Notes: generated by a model from the sequence alone, not told the origin. A DNA stretch of 64,000 nucleotides from Terribium retamae (GCF_022347545.1 NZ_JAKREW010000015.1:53934-117933), one strand, 5' to 3'; numbered from the stretch's first letter, positions 1-9,074 are shown. Numbers and translations: made by a program.

Positions 1-79
1 ATCGGAGACCGGATCGGATCCGGCTTCGTTTCGTTCAGCATTCTAGAGCCTATTGCGAGATCTGTCTTTTGTCTGGCTG

Positions 80-108
80 GAGCTGTCAAGGCGATACGCC
101 GACAGCTC
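80..108. repeat. Strong hairpin downstream of the phosphotransferase gene
   Basis: GAGCTGTC (80-87) and GACAGCTC (101-108) are a perfect inverted repeat. Inside it GGCG (90-93) can pair with CGCC (97-100) around a 3-base loop, leaving a two-base bulge. It lies past the end of the leftward gene at 144. No T-run follows on either strand, so it is either a 3'-end stabilising hairpin or a weak terminator. Confidence 0.5.
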
Positions 109-143
109 GAAGCGCGGACAGTGGGACAGGGCAGGGTGCGAAG

Positions 144-1049
144 TCAATCACGATTGGGGGCGTGGTGGTCGGCTGGGTCAATGCACATGGCTGCCCAACA
201 AGCGAAATGGTCGATCATCAAAGGCATTTGCGATGGATCGTTGACGGCCTCAGCCATCTCCCACAACCGATGCGCGCCGGTAAGCACCTCGATGCGCTTG
301 CGTTCAAGCGCACAGCCGGACAAGGCCTCATAATGGGAGACGATACGTTCGGTCAGATCGGGAGAAATGAAGTTCGAATAGATGAAATCCCGGTGCAACG
401 GACCGAAGCCGGAATCGGCAAAGTCATAAATGCCGCTGAGACGGTTGGCTTCGTGGTCGAAGGCCATGTTCCAGCCGTGGCCATCGAAGAAACCATAGGT
501 CTCGCCATACGGGTCCGGCGGCAACTCTGTCCACGATGCGATGATCTGGCTGGCTTGCCTCTGCAACTCGCCAGACAGGAGCGGCAACACCTTGTCGCGG
601 ACTTCGTCGGGTTTCGCCCAGGCCTCCACCGGTCCCGCACCGGCAGCGCGCATCCTCTCCAGGTCTAGCCCGTGCAGGTCGACGTAGAAACGGGCCAGGC
701 GCAGAGCAAGGTCTTCGCGCGCCTCCACCGGCAAACGGGCATAGTGAGACGTCTCGAGATAACTGCCCTTGAGCTTTCGGTGGCGTGAAAAGATCCGCGC
801 ATCAGCAATCAGCTGGATATCGGGAACAGGCATGTCGGTAGCCGGGCGGATAACGTTGAGGAGGCTGACTTCGCGGATCAGCGACTTCTCGGCGTTCTCA
901 TTGCGCGGGAATTTGAAGATCAGCCGATCATCGACGTCCACGGCGATCGAATCCCAACCCTGCGTGAGCAGGCTGAAGCTGGACCCTGCTAGATCCGGAA
1001 AATGGGAAAGGATCGCTGCTTTCAGCGTGTCGAGCTCGGCTTGCTGCAT
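144..1049 (-). CDS. Aminoglycoside phosphotransferase (APH)-family protein
   Basis: This is a 301-residue cytoplasmic kinase-like protein of the APH/choline kinase superfamily. The visible core is a Brenner-type catalytic loop FFDGHGWNMAFD near residue 190 followed by GIYDFADSGFG, which matches the usual catalytic-Asp plus metal-binding IDW/DF arrangement. The classical HGDxxxxN is altered to DGHGWN, so the substrate and even kinase activity are uncertain. It is the last gene of a leftward unit lgt - methyltransferase - this gene. Only 11 bases separate it from its upstream neighbour, and the GGAG that may serve as its ribosome site overlaps that gene's stop. I infer small-molecule phosphorylation; the position gives no evidence of antibiotic resistance. 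Confidence 0.75.
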   Translation of the reverse strand: MQQAELDTLKAAILSHFPDLAGSSFSLLTQGWDSIAVDVDDRLIFKFPRNENAEKSLIREVSLLNVIRPATDMPVPDIQLIADARIFSRHRKLKGSYLETSHYARLPVEAREDLALRLARFYVDLHGLDLERMRAAGAGPVEAWAKPDEVRDKVLPLLSGELQRQASQIIASWTELPPDPYGETYGFFDGHGWNMAFDHEANRLSGIYDFADSGFGPLHRDFIYSNFISPDLTERIVSHYEALSGCALERKRIEVLTGAHRLWEMAEAVNDPSQMPLMIDHFACWAAMCIDPADHHAPNRD

Positions 1050-1060
1050 CGATTGGTGTC

Positions 1061-2161
1061 TTACTCCGGCTGATCGATGCGGCTGCGGAACACCGGCAGG
1101 GCGACATCTTCATGCGCGATGGCGAGTACCTTGAACAGTTCTCCCATCGCCTGTGGGCCAGCAAGGCGCTCGGCCTCACTGGAGATGCGCTCGCGCATGG
1201 CCTCGTCGGCACCGGCGCCGAGCTGACCGGCGCGTTCCAGAAGACCCATGCCGAGCAGGAACGAGCCTTGGGTCGTGAAATCGGCGCGCAAGCCCGATGC
1301 CCGTGTGGTGGCTGCGAGGGCAGCGAAATCGACATGCGAGGTAAGGTCGGCTTCACCAGGATTTGCCAGCACGTCCTCATATTGGTGGCTGCGCATTGCT
1401 TGCAACGTGTCACCCACTCCGGGTTGGAGGTGTCCATAGTCGAAAAAAAGGCCAGCCCCGCCACGAACCACGATATGGTCGGCGATCGTCTGCATCAATG
1501 CCGATCGGGCCGGCGCGGCTTCGACGACGGTGCCGTCTGGCGCGGTTTTCGCATCGGACGGCAAGAGAGAAGGGTCGAGCGAGGCGGCACCGGCGTAGAA
1601 GCCGAGCTCACCCTTCGCATCAAGGCCGACCATACGTTCGCGCCAACCGTCGGCGGTCCGTGCGAACTGACGGATTGGAATCGCGTCGAACAATTCGTTA
1701 CCGACGATCAGCAACGGCGCTTCGGGCAGGGATGCGACCGTTTCGTGCCAATCGATAGCCTTGGAAGTATCAGCCAGGGTTTCTTTTTGAACTTCGCGCA
1801 GTCGTGGGCTCGCCTCGATCAACGCTATAGTCGCTGCACCGGCAAAAGCCGGATCGAGCCGCCGGAGCGTGCGCAGCATGTCCTTCATCAGCGTGCCGCG
1901 GCCCGGCCCAATCTCGGCCAAGGTGACCGGCATCGGCGAACCGATCGCACGCCAGGCTTCGTAGAGCCAAACCGCTACCAGTTCACCGAACATCTGGCTA
2001 ACTTCCGGCGCGGTGATGAAATCGCCGGCTGCACCGAACGGCTCCCGCGTCGTGTAATAACCTGCGTCCGGATCGAACAGGCAAAGCGCCATGTATTCGC
2101 TGACCGGGATGGGGCCAACGGCTATGATCAATTCGGCGATACGGCGCTTAAGCGGGGTCAT
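1061..2161 (-). CDS. MidA/NDUFAF7-type class I SAM-dependent methyltransferase
   Basis: The 366-residue product belongs to the DUF185/Methyltransf_28 family. The N-terminus has the family hallmark of a short helix, then [15 protein letters not shown] and [16 protein letters not shown]. It is followed by the SAM site [18 protein letters not shown] segment ([12 protein letters not shown], about residue 80). Family members such as mitochondrial NDUFAF7 methylate an arginine of a complex I subunit; bacterial targets are less clear. Its start overlaps the lgt stop by four bases (ATGA), a translational-coupling arrangement. The length is normal for the family. Confidence 0.9.
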   Translation of the reverse strand: MTPLKRRIAELIIAVGPIPVSEYMALCLFDPDAGYYTTREPFGAAGDFITAPEVSQMFGELVAVWLYEAWRAIGSPMPVTLAEIGPGRGTLMKDMLRTLRRLDPAFAGAATIALIEASPRLREVQKETLADTSKAIDWHETVASLPEAPLLIVGNELFDAIPIRQFARTADGWRERMVGLDAKGELGFYAGAASLDPSLLPSDAKTAPDGTVVEAAPARSALMQTIADHIVVRGGAGLFFDYGHLQPGVGDTLQAMRSHQYEDVLANPGEADLTSHVDFAALAATTRASGLRADFTTQGSFLLGMGLLERAGQLGAGADEAMRERISSEAERLAGPQAMGELFKVLAIAHEDVALPVFRSRIDQPE

Positions 2162-3021
2162 GCCGGCTGTGCATGGGTTGCAGGTTTAGCCGTGGCCATG
2201 CACCAGATGCCGATCAGCACCATCGGCACCGACAGGATCATGCCCATGGTGAGCCAGCCACCAAACAGATAACCAAGCTGCGCATCCGGTTCTCGGAAGA
2301 ATTCCACAAAGATGCGCGACAGGCCGTAACCGGCGACGAAGGCTCCCGAGACGAAGCCGGGCGTCATCAATTTCAGGCGCGTATGCGTGAGGAAGCGAAG
2401 CACCAGGAAGAGCACAAGGCCTTCCAGCAATGCTTCGTAGATCTGGCTCGGGTGGCGTGGGAAGGGGCCGCCGTTCGGAAATTCAACCGCCCACGGCACG
2501 GTGGTGAGCCGACCCCAAAGCTCTGAATTGATGAAGTTGGCCAGGCGCCCGAGTCCCAGGCCGACCGGGACACCGGCGGCGACGACGTCGAACAAGGACC
2601 AGACATTGATGCCGCGCGAGCGGGCGAAGAAGAACATGGCGAGGATCGTTCCGGTGATGCCGCCATGGAACGACATGCCGCCATCCTGCAGGTAGAAGAT
2701 CTCGATCGGATTGTTGAAGTAACGCGGGAAATTGTAGAAAAGCACGTAGCCCAGCCGACCACCGGCGACGATACCGACGGCGGCCCAGATGACGAAATCG
2801 TCGATGTCGATGGGCTTCATCGGCAGCTTGCCATCCCGCCACAAGCGCGAATTGGTGATGAGGCGCTTGGCGTACCACCAGGCGAACAGGATGCCGACGA
2901 CGTAAGCGACGCCATACCAGTGTACCTTCAGCGGCCCATAACCGAAGAACGGGCCGATCTGGAAGATGACCGGATCGATATTCGGAAACGAAAGGGCAGC
3001 AAGCGGCAGCAAGTCGGCCAA
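2158..3021 (-). CDS. lgt: Prolipoprotein diacylglyceryl transferase
   Basis: Lgt moves a diacylglyceryl group from phosphatidylglycerol to the lipobox cysteine of prolipoproteins in the inner membrane. The 287-residue sequence has about seven membrane segments. Family motifs present are [22 protein letters not shown] (the Lgt signature) and RHPSQIYEA. The start is a TTG at 3021 with GGGAGA placed 5-7 bases upstream; no in-frame ATG lies between this and the 5' region, and starting later would cut the N-terminal segment. It is the first gene of a three-gene leftward unit. A RIME-like repeat begins about 25 bases upstream, so the promoter must be short or overlap it. Confidence 0.96.
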   Translation of the reverse strand: MADLLPLAALSFPNIDPVIFQIGPFFGYGPLKVHWYGVAYVVGILFAWWYAKRLITNSRLWRDGKLPMKPIDIDDFVIWAAVGIVAGGRLGYVLFYNFPRYFNNPIEIFYLQDGGMSFHGGITGTILAMFFFARSRGINVWSLFDVVAAGVPVGLGLGRLANFINSELWGRLTTVPWAVEFPNGGPFPRHPSQIYEALLEGLVLFLVLRFLTHTRLKLMTPGFVSGAFVAGYGLSRIFVEFFREPDAQLGYLFGGWLTMGMILSVPMVLIGIWCMATAKPATHAQPA

Positions 3022-3044
3022 GACAATCTCCCATGCGGGTCATG

Positions 3045-3143
3045 CTAGAGCGAAATGCGACGTTGTATCGCCATTCCGATCTATCTCTTTGTTTTACCGC
3101 ATGATCTTATCCGAAAAGTCAGCACCTATTCGGGATCATGCTT
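3045..3143. repeat. RIME-like palindromic intergenic repeat, family A copy 1
   Basis: The element runs from CTAGAGCG to GGATCATGC and contains GCATGATC (about 3099-3106) facing GATCATGC (about 3134-3141). It shares ATTCCGATCT, a TCTC-GTTTT block and CGCATGATCTT with the element at 15480-15533. Such mosaic palindromes are typical of rhizobial intergenic regions. Confidence 0.75.
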
Positions 3144-3247
3144 TGAGGCGCGGACCATGGGGCAGGCTTTTGGCAGGGTCAAGGCAGAGCAACCTTGCAT
3201 TCTGGCATACGGCTCATTAGGTCAAATCGAGCAACAGAGGTTTTGCC

Positions 3248-3562
3248 ATGTCGACCGGATCGAACCGCATTCTCGATGAATTCGCCAAGCTGGTGACCGA
3301 TGCGGCGGGAGCCGCCCAAGGCGTGCGCCGCGAAGTTGAGACCGCGTTCCGCGCACAGGCGGAACGACTGCTGAATTCGATGGAGTTCGTGCAGCGCGAG
3401 GAGTTCGAGGCTGTTCGCGAAATGGCGGCCAAAGCGCGCGAAGAAAATGCCAAACTGGCCGCGCGCATCGAGGCGCTGGAAGCCCAGCTTGCCGGTTCGC
3501 CAAGCAGCAAGACCGAAAAGCCGGCCTCGGCTACCCCGGCGAAGCCACGCGCAAAAAAATAA
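3248..3562 (+). CDS. UbiK-family accessory factor (BMFP domain)
   Basis: This 104-residue soluble protein has the organisation of the UbiK/BMFP (YqiC) family. Amphipathic helices span residues 1-80, with the conserved RILDEFAKLVTDAAGAAQGV and VQREEFEAVREMAAKAREEN segments, followed by a Lys/Ala/Pro-rich tail ending in AKPRAKK. In enterobacteria UbiK trimerises and assists the late, oxygen-dependent ubiquinone enzymes, and it binds lipid. Its placement divergent from lgt and upstream of a YbjN gene is a recurrent rhizobial arrangement. An AGAGG site precedes the ATG. Confidence 0.85.
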   Translation: MSTGSNRILDEFAKLVTDAAGAAQGVRREVETAFRAQAERLLNSMEFVQREEFEAVREMAAKAREENAKLAARIEALEAQLAGSPSSKTEKPASATPAKPRAKK

Positions 3563-3882
3563 TTCGTTAAATCTTTCCACAACCCGCCGTCCGAAAAAGC
3601 GCTTTGTGGTGAATCGCTTAACGCCGACGTGTGACTCTTTGTGACTCCGCTTTCCACATGCGAATGGCCCGTCCCAAAAAATTGGGCTGGTCACGCGACT
3701 CCCGATCAATAGACTGAATTTGCTGCATGATTCGGAACGGGGTCATGCGCCGGGCGGTGGGGTCCGGTCATGGGTTGTTGCGTCGAGCAGTCCAGGCCGT
3801 CCGAGTTCTAGACATTTGTTCGTTGTGCGTGCCTCCCCCGCGGAGCGTGCGGTGGCGCTCCCAGAACGACAGGAAGCATTCC
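3563..3882. other. Intergenic region between ubiK-like and ybjN genes
   Basis: No gene is visible. The stretch holds a tandem GTGACTC (two copies about 10 bases apart near 3630-3645) and a small palindrome CCCAA-AAAA-TTGGG near 3673-3686. An in-frame extension of the ybjN frame upstream to 3727 lacks a ribosome site and family similarity, so I treat it as leader. Confidence 0.5.
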
Positions 3883-4383
3883 ATGGAACTCCTCGAACTC
3901 GAATTCTCCCGCGAGATACATCCTGTCGATGTCATCGAGCAGGTTGCGCACAACAATGACTGGTCTTTCGAGCGGGCCGGTGACGACGAAATTTCGATAT
4001 CGGTGACCGGCACCTGGACCGAGTATCACGTCTCCTTCTCGTGGATGGAGGATTTCGAGGCGCTGCATCTGGCCTGCGCTTTCGACATCAAGGTTCCTGA
4101 AAACCGCGCGCTAGAAGTGATGCGGCTGCTGTCGCTGATCAACGAGCAGATGCTGTTCGGCCACTTCGACTTGTGGGAGCAGGAAGGCGCGATCATGTTC
4201 CGCCAGTCCCTGCTGCTTGCCGGCGGCGTCGAACCGTCCAGCCAGCAGGTCGAAGTGCTGCTCTCCTCGGCGCTGGAAGCATGCGAATGCTACTTCCAGG
4301 CGTTCCAGTTCGTCGTCTGGTCCGGCACTTCGGCCAAGGACGCGCTGTCGAGCGTGCTGTTCGAAACCTATGGCACCGCCTGA
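3883..4383 (+). CDS. YbjN domain-containing protein
   Basis: The 166-residue product matches the alphaproteobacterial YbjN family, small cytoplasmic proteins of the type III secretion chaperone-like fold. Visible family features are MELLELEFSREIHPVDVIEQ at the N-terminus, an aromatic-rich middle (SFSWMEDFEALHLACAFD) and LINEQMLFGHFDLW followed by EGAIMFRQSL. YbjN affects motility, surface polysaccharide and stress phenotypes in enterobacteria, but its molecular activity is not settled. The ATG at 3883 has AGGAAG about 7 bases upstream and gives the family length; longer in-frame readings add unrelated residues. The CsaA-like gene follows after 16 bases, so the two are probably co-transcribed. 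Confidence 0.85.
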   Translation: MELLELEFSREIHPVDVIEQVAHNNDWSFERAGDDEISISVTGTWTEYHVSFSWMEDFEALHLACAFDIKVPENRALEVMRLLSLINEQMLFGHFDLWEQEGAIMFRQSLLLAGGVEPSSQQVEVLLSSALEACECYFQAFQFVVWSGTSAKDALSSVLFETYGTA

Positions 4384-4399
4384 CCGATATTGCTGAGAA

Positions 4400-4759
4400 A
4401 TGACTGCAAGTACCGAGCGTAAGCCCGAGATCACCTTCGCGGATTTCGATCGTGTCGATATCCGCGCCGGGACGATTATCGAGGCCGAACCATTTCCCGA
4501 AGCCCGTAAGCCGGCGATCAAGCTGAAGATCGACTTCGGTCCGGGGATTGGCGTCAAGAAGTCCTCCGCCCAGATCACCAAATATTATACGCCGGAAAGC
4601 GTGATCGGTCGCCAGGTCTTCGCTGTGGTGAATTTCCCACCGCGCCAGATCGGCAAGTTCATGTCGGAAGTTTTGACGCTTGGCTTCCCCGATGGCGACG
4701 GCGACGTCGTTCTGGGCGCGATCGAACGCAAGGTTCCGGACGGCGGTCGTCTGTTCTGA
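4400..4759 (+). CDS. CsaA-type tRNA-binding domain protein
   Basis: This 119-residue protein is a single EMAP-II/Arc1p-type OB-fold. It carries the usual [23 protein letters not shown] opening, an IDFGPGIG turn, SSAQIT, and the [21 protein letters not shown] core. CsaA proteins are homodimeric and bind structured RNA, especially tRNA; a chaperone and secretion role has been reported for the Bacillus homologue. It follows ybjN in the same direction with a short gap and a weak TGAGAA ribosome site. The length is normal. Confidence 0.9.
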   Translation: MTASTERKPEITFADFDRVDIRAGTIIEAEPFPEARKPAIKLKIDFGPGIGVKKSSAQITKYYTPESVIGRQVFAVVNFPPRQIGKFMSEVLTLGFPDGDGDVVLGAIERKVPDGGRLF

Positions 4760-4810
4760 TCGTTGAGGCCCGTCCGAAAGCGTAATCGGTCCGATTTCCG
4801 GCGCAACGCG

Positions 4811-5833
4811 CTAGGCGGCGAGTTTCTCGCGTCGTCCCAGCGCCTCGTTCACCGTGTCCATGAACATGTCGGCGCAAGTTTTCCAGCTGTAACGCATGGC
4901 GCGTTCGCGGGCTTCGGTCCTGCTGACGGTCAAGGCGTCGAGGCAAGCCTGGCGAAGATCTTCGGAAACCTTGCCGCCAATGCCGTCGCCGACGATGTCG
5001 ATCGGCCCCGTCACCGGATAGGCGGCCACTGGCGTGCCGCTGGACAAGGACTCGATGATGACATTGCCAAAGGTATCGGTGCGGCTCGGAAAGACAAAGA
5101 CGTCGGCAGATGCGTAGAGTTCGGCTAGCTCCCCACTGGGGCGATGGCCTAGAAAATGCGTGTCGGGATAGCGCGCCATCAGTTTGGCGCGCTCGGGCCC
5201 GTCGCCTACCACGACTTTGCTGCCGGGCAAGTCGAGATCGAGGAACGCGGGCAAGTTCTTTTCGATGGCGACGCGGCCGACCGACAGGAAGATCGGACGT
5301 GGATAAGGCAGGTCGCCGCGCTTGTCGGGGCGGAAATGTTCGGTGTCGACCCCACGCGTCCACGGCTTCAGCTTGTTGAATCCGCGCGCGGCGAGGTCGT
5401 CGGCCAGCGATTGCGTGGCGACCAGCGTGCCCTGGCCGGAATTGTGAAAGTCGCGAAGCCAGTTGTATGCCCATCTCTCCGGAACGGGGAGGCGGGCGCT
5501 CAGATATTCCGGGAAGCGGGTGTGGTAGCTGGTCGTGAAAGGCCGGCCGTTGGCACGGCAGTAGCGCCGCGCCATGATGCCGAGCGGGCCTTCCGTGACG
5601 ATGTGGATATGGTCTGCATTCGAATCCGCGATCAGCCCGGCGACGTGGCGCGGTGTGGTCAAGGCCAGCCTGATGTCGGGATAAGTCGGCAGGGGCAGGG
5701 TGCGGAAGATGTTCGGAGTCAGGAAATGGGTCTCGACGCCTTGCGTCTTCAGTGTCTCAGAGAGCCGCTCCAGCGTGTGGACGACGCCGTTGACCTGCGG
5801 GCGCCAAGCGTCGGTAACCATCAGGATGCGCAT
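4811..5833 (-). CDS. GT4-family glycosyltransferase
   Basis: The 340-residue protein has the two Rossmann lobes of GT-B enzymes. The N-terminal lobe starts VTDAWRPQVNGVVHTLERL, typical of the mannosyl/sulfoquinovosyl-like GT4 subfamily. The C-terminal lobe has SVGRVAIEKNL, VVGDGPERAKL and FVFPSRTDTFGNVIIESLSSGTPVAA, the retaining-GT4 nucleotide-sugar site with its E-x7-E-like pattern. Relatives glycosylate diacylglycerol or other membrane lipids, so a lipid acceptor is a reasonable inference. It stands alone, convergent with csaA and separated by 288 bases from the histidine kinase gene. GAGG precedes the ATG. Confidence 0.85.
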   Translation of the reverse strand: MRILMVTDAWRPQVNGVVHTLERLSETLKTQGVETHFLTPNIFRTLPLPTYPDIRLALTTPRHVAGLIADSNADHIHIVTEGPLGIMARRYCRANGRPFTTSYHTRFPEYLSARLPVPERWAYNWLRDFHNSGQGTLVATQSLADDLAARGFNKLKPWTRGVDTEHFRPDKRGDLPYPRPIFLSVGRVAIEKNLPAFLDLDLPGSKVVVGDGPERAKLMARYPDTHFLGHRPSGELAELYASADVFVFPSRTDTFGNVIIESLSSGTPVAAYPVTGPIDIVGDGIGGKVSEDLRQACLDALTVSRTEARERAMRYSWKTCADMFMDTVNEALGRREKLAA

Positions 5834-6121
5834 GAGACCTCGCTGCGATGTCTCCGGAATCTGTTCGCCTGCGGCCGGATCGAAAGACCGTTCAAGACCC
5901 GTTCCTCGCGCCAGTCCGGCCTGGCTGGCAGGATGCCGGGATCCAGGCGCCAGATCGAATCATGGACAATCGCGCGCTTCATGGGCGCTGTTGACCATGT
6001 TTTCATGACGCCGCGATGAATTCGCGCGCAGACAGCTTGAGGAGAGCCTGACGGTTGGCGCCGCGTATCCGTTGCGATGCGTAAAGAGGACTCTGCCCCT
6101 CCAGGGCTTTACGGCCGATGC
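5834..6121. other. Intergenic region, no gene seen
   Basis: A 288-base stretch between the GT4 gene and the end of the histidine kinase gene. Open frames here are short and compositionally like shadows. I see no clear terminator or repeat. Confidence 0.4.
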
Positions 6122-7531
6122 TTAGGACGGCACCCTGATGATTGCGCGCAAGCCGCCGAGCGGGCTCTCCTCCAAGGTGATGTCGCCGCCATGGGTGCGG
6201 GCTATGTCGCGCGCAATGGAGAGGCCAAGGCCGGTACCGCTGGCGTCCAGGTTGCGCGCTTCGTCGAGCCGTACGAAGGGCTTGAACACCTCCTCACGCT
6301 TGTCGGGTGGAATGCCCGGCCCATCGTCGTCGATCGTCACGGTGAGGGAGCCGCGGCTGTTGACGGCCTTGATGTCGACGGTCTTGCCATAACGGAATGC
6401 ATTGCCGGCGACATTCGACAGCAGCCGTTCGAAGGCGTTGGGGCGTACATGCACCAGTTTTGGCCCGCTGACGGTGGTGGTGAGCTTGCGCTTTCGCAGT
6501 CCTGCTTCGTCGCGCAGCTTTTGGAAATAGATCTCCAGATCGAAGTCGCCCTGGTCTTCGGAAGCCTCGCCACGCGCGAATGCCAGATAGCCCTCCAGCA
6601 TCGACTGCATGTCCTGGATGTCCTGATTGAGCGCTTCGGTATCCGTGCGTTTTCCACCAATCAGAGCCAGTTGCAGCTTGAAGCGGGTGAGTACCGTGCG
6701 CAGGTCATGGCTGACGCCGGTCAGCATCGCCGTACGCTGTTCCATCTGGCGTTCGATGCGCTCGCGCATCTGGATGAAGGCAAAGCCGGCGCGCCGTACC
6801 TCCTCGGCGCCTCGCGGCCGGAAATCGCGTGGCATCGGCCGACCCTTGCCGAAACTCTCGGCAGCTTCGGTGAGAGCCAGGATCGGCCGGATCTGGTTGC
6901 GCAAGAACGGAATGGCGATCATCAGCAGCACCAGCGAGGCGCCGACCATCCAGATCAGGAAGACGATGGTGTTGGAAGCATAGGCCTGGCTGCGGCGGAC
7001 AAAGACCCGCAGCACCTTGTCCTCGAGCTGGATACGGACCTCGATCACATTGGAATTGCCGACCGTGTCGATCCAGAAGGGGCGGTTGATCTGGCGGGTG
7101 ATTTCGGCCGGCAACACATCGTCCAGGATCGAGAAGAAAGGCCGTGGCCCGGGCGGAGGCAAGGGGTCGGGCGGCAGAAGGTCGACCTTCAACTGCATGC
7201 GGTCCTGCGCGATGCGGATGATGTTGCCGTAGTCGGTTTCGCGCGGATAGGTCTCTATCAGGTCGACGACCGCGGCAATGTCACGGACCACGGCCTGCGA
7301 CAGGCGCTGCGTCATCTGCTGCCAGTGCCGTTCCAGGAAAATGTAGGCAATGACCGATTGCAGAAGGATCATCGGCGCGATGACGATGATGAGCGAACGG
7401 GCATAGAGCCGCTTCGGCATGTAGTAGGAAACGCGCCGCCAGAACCGGCGCCAGCCGCGCGGCAGTGCGCCCAGCGTGCGCACGATGCGTCCGCCTTCTG
7501 GTTGCGGTCCCTGCAATTCCGATGTCGCCAT
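6122..7531 (-). CDS. EnvZ/PetS-like sensor histidine kinase
   Basis: This 469-residue inner-membrane kinase has a first membrane helix at about residues 46-66, a periplasmic domain of about 120 residues with a Pro-rich patch (PPDPLPPPGPRP), and a second helix at about 188-210. A HAMP linker follows, then the phosphoacceptor His275 in VSHDLRT, the N-box NVAGNAFRYG, G1 DDGPGIPP and G2 GTGLGLSI. It lies 51 bases downstream of the response regulator gene on the same strand and presumably phosphorylates that regulator. The signal sensed is not visible in the sequence. Confidence 0.93.
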   Translation of the reverse strand: MATSELQGPQPEGGRIVRTLGALPRGWRRFWRRVSYYMPKRLYARSLIIVIAPMILLQSVIAYIFLERHWQQMTQRLSQAVVRDIAAVVDLIETYPRETDYGNIIRIAQDRMQLKVDLLPPDPLPPPGPRPFFSILDDVLPAEITRQINRPFWIDTVGNSNVIEVRIQLEDKVLRVFVRRSQAYASNTIVFLIWMVGASLVLLMIAIPFLRNQIRPILALTEAAESFGKGRPMPRDFRPRGAEEVRRAGFAFIQMRERIERQMEQRTAMLTGVSHDLRTVLTRFKLQLALIGGKRTDTEALNQDIQDMQSMLEGYLAFARGEASEDQGDFDLEIYFQKLRDEAGLRKRKLTTTVSGPKLVHVRPNAFERLLSNVAGNAFRYGKTVDIKAVNSRGSLTVTIDDDGPGIPPDKREEVFKPFVRLDEARNLDASGTGLGLSIARDIARTHGGDITLEESPLGGLRAIIRVPS

Positions 7532-7582
7532 TCACCTATCGCATGAAGCTGCCGCCGGTTTGCCGGGCGGCAGGTTCACATT

Positions 7583-8302
7583 CTATTCCACGCTCAGCCG
7601 ATACCCAATACCGCGCACGGTCTGCAGCCAGACCGGGTTTGCCGGATCGCGCTCGATCTTGCGACGCAGGCGGTTGATCTGCACGTCGATGGTACGTTCG
7701 CCGACCTCCGAATCGTCGCCGACCAGTTCGTGCCGCGGAATCGTTTCGCCTGCGCGCGCGGCAAAGATCGCCAGGATCTCCTGTTCGCGGTCGGTCAGCT
7801 TGAGCGCCTCGCCGCCTTTCTTCAGCTCGCGCTTGGCGATCTGGAACGTGTAGGGGCCAAACACCAATTGCTCGACCTTGGGCGTGGTGGCCGGGCCGCC
7901 GCGACGCAGGATATTGTTGATGCGCAGGATCAGTTCACGCGGGTCGAAAGGTTTGGGCAGATAATCGTCGGCTCCGGCTTCCAGCCCGTTGATGCGGTTG
8001 TCGGTCTCCGACAGGGCCGTCAGCATCAGGATCGGAACATCCTTGTCGGTCCTGAGTGAGCGGGTGAGGTCGACGCCACTCTCGCCGGGCATCATGATGT
8101 CGAGCACCAGCAGGTCGAAGTCCAGGCCGATCAATTTGCGCCGTGCTTCATCGGCGTTGCCGGCCACGGTGACACGAAAACCGTTCTCAGTCAGATATTG
8201 CTTGAGCAGGTTGCGGATGCGGGTGTCGTCGTCGACCACCAGGAGATGCGGCGCATCGTCGTTCGGTGCGGGCGGCCTGTCGGCCCTCTCAATGTTCTCC
8301 AT
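7583..8302 (-). CDS. OmpR/PetR-family response regulator
   Basis: The 239-residue regulator has a receiver domain with the acidic pair VVDDD near residue 25, phosphoacceptor Asp68 (LLVLDIMMPG) and the switch lysine region LPKPFDPRELILRI. A C-terminal winged helix of OmpR type ends GERTIDVQINRLRRKIERDP and VRGIGYRLSVE. The ATG at 8302 is chosen because it starts inside the end of the upstream MarR gene (14-base overlap), giving MENIERADRP before the receiver. A MarR partner directly upstream is the petP-petR arrangement known from Rhodobacter, where the pair controls cytochrome bc1 expression; whether that holds here is inference. Confidence 0.93.
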   Translation of the reverse strand: MENIERADRPPAPNDDAPHLLVVDDDTRIRNLLKQYLTENGFRVTVAGNADEARRKLIGLDFDLLVLDIMMPGESGVDLTRSLRTDKDVPILMLTALSETDNRINGLEAGADDYLPKPFDPRELILRINNILRRGGPATTPKVEQLVFGPYTFQIAKRELKKGGEALKLTDREQEILAIFAARAGETIPRHELVGDDSEVGERTIDVQINRLRRKIERDPANPVWLQTVRGIGYRLSVE

Positions 8303-8834
8303 GATCGTTCCCTGACAGTTTCTGGGTAGGGTTCGCGGGCAAGATATCAATCTGCGCCCTTAGTTCCGGATTGACCATCGCCTTTAGGAACAATTCAATC
8401 GAAGCGCGGTTCCCCAAACCGGAATCTCCCAATGCCGTACGGATGCGGCGCGACTGTGGCCTTGCCAGCGCCAAAGCCAGCGCGCGGCCCTTTTCCGTCG
8501 GATAGAGTTCGCGTTGGCGGCGGTCACGCGGACCTGGAAGCTGAACGATATGGTCGGTGTCGATCAGTTGTTTGAGCACGCGTGCCAGTGATTGTTTGGT
8601 GATCTTGAGCACGTCCAGGAGTTCTGCCACCGTCAATCCCGGCCTGCGGTTGACGAAGTGCAGCACACGGTGGTGGGCGCGCCCGAAGCCATAGTCCGCC
8701 AGGATCTCGTCGGGATCGGAGGTGAAATCTCGGTAGGCGAAGAAGAACAATTCGATGATGCTGAAGTCGATGCCGTCCTGTTCACCTATCGGTGTTTTGA
8801 TCGGTGCTCCCCGAACGGTCTTGCGGTCTGCCAT
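8289..8834 (-). CDS. PetP-like MarR-family regulator
   Basis: The 181-residue protein is a winged-helix MarR regulator: DYGFGRAHHRVLHFVNRRPGLTVAELLDVLKITKQSLARVLKQL is the helix-turn-helix, and GPRDRRQRELYPTEKGRAL is the wing. The N-terminal dimerisation helix contains FSIIELFFFAYRDF. The ATG at 8834 gives the family length; an in-frame ATG at 8870 would lie inside the proposed operator. It overlaps the OmpR-like gene and is divergent from ilvE. It probably represses its own operon through the palindrome at 8855-8885, which sits just upstream. Confidence 0.9.
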   Translation of the reverse strand: MADRKTVRGAPIKTPIGEQDGIDFSIIELFFFAYRDFTSDPDEILADYGFGRAHHRVLHFVNRRPGLTVAELLDVLKITKQSLARVLKQLIDTDHIVQLPGPRDRRQRELYPTEKGRALALALARPQSRRIRTALGDSGLGNRASIELFLKAMVNPELRAQIDILPANPTQKLSGNDHGEH

Positions 8835-8854
8835 GATGGTCCCGAGTTTAATCG

Positions 8855-8885
8855 AAAAATATGTCAGCATTATTGACGTATTTTT
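8855..8885. promoter_or_regulatory. Near-perfect 12-base inverted repeat, candidate MarR operator
   Basis: AAAAATATGTCA (8855-8866) and TGACGTATTTTT (8874-8885) match with a single mismatch around a 7-base spacer, GCATTAT. It lies 21 bases upstream of the marR start and about 190 bases upstream of ilvE. AT-rich palindromes of this size are standard MarR dimer sites, so autoregulation is the simplest reading. Confidence 0.7.
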
Positions 8886-9074
8886 CAGACGGTGGTAATT
8901 TTCGATAAGCTTTAGGGCCGATTGCGCACGAAAAGGCAAGGCTGGAACACTTTCCGGGAACTTTTCGTCAGCAGCGACCAGACCTGCCGAAGCATCGCAG
9001 GTCACCCTCGAGCCGAATTGACAGCAACGCAACGTGACCACGCTGCGCAGCCCGCCTGCGCTCGGGAGGATTTT

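Noticed and set aside
69..668. Long rightward open frame opposite the phosphotransferase gene
   Set aside because: It is antisense to a gene with clear family motifs, and its product is Arg/Ala/Gly-rich with no motif or ribosome site.
144..1049. Reading the phosphotransferase-family gene as an aminoglycoside resistance gene
   Set aside because: The catalytic loop is atypical and the gene sits in a housekeeping lgt unit without mobile-element signs.
6077..7546. 489-codon rightward frame opposite the histidine kinase
   Set aside because: GC-rich third-position shadow; the opposite strand has all kinase boxes.
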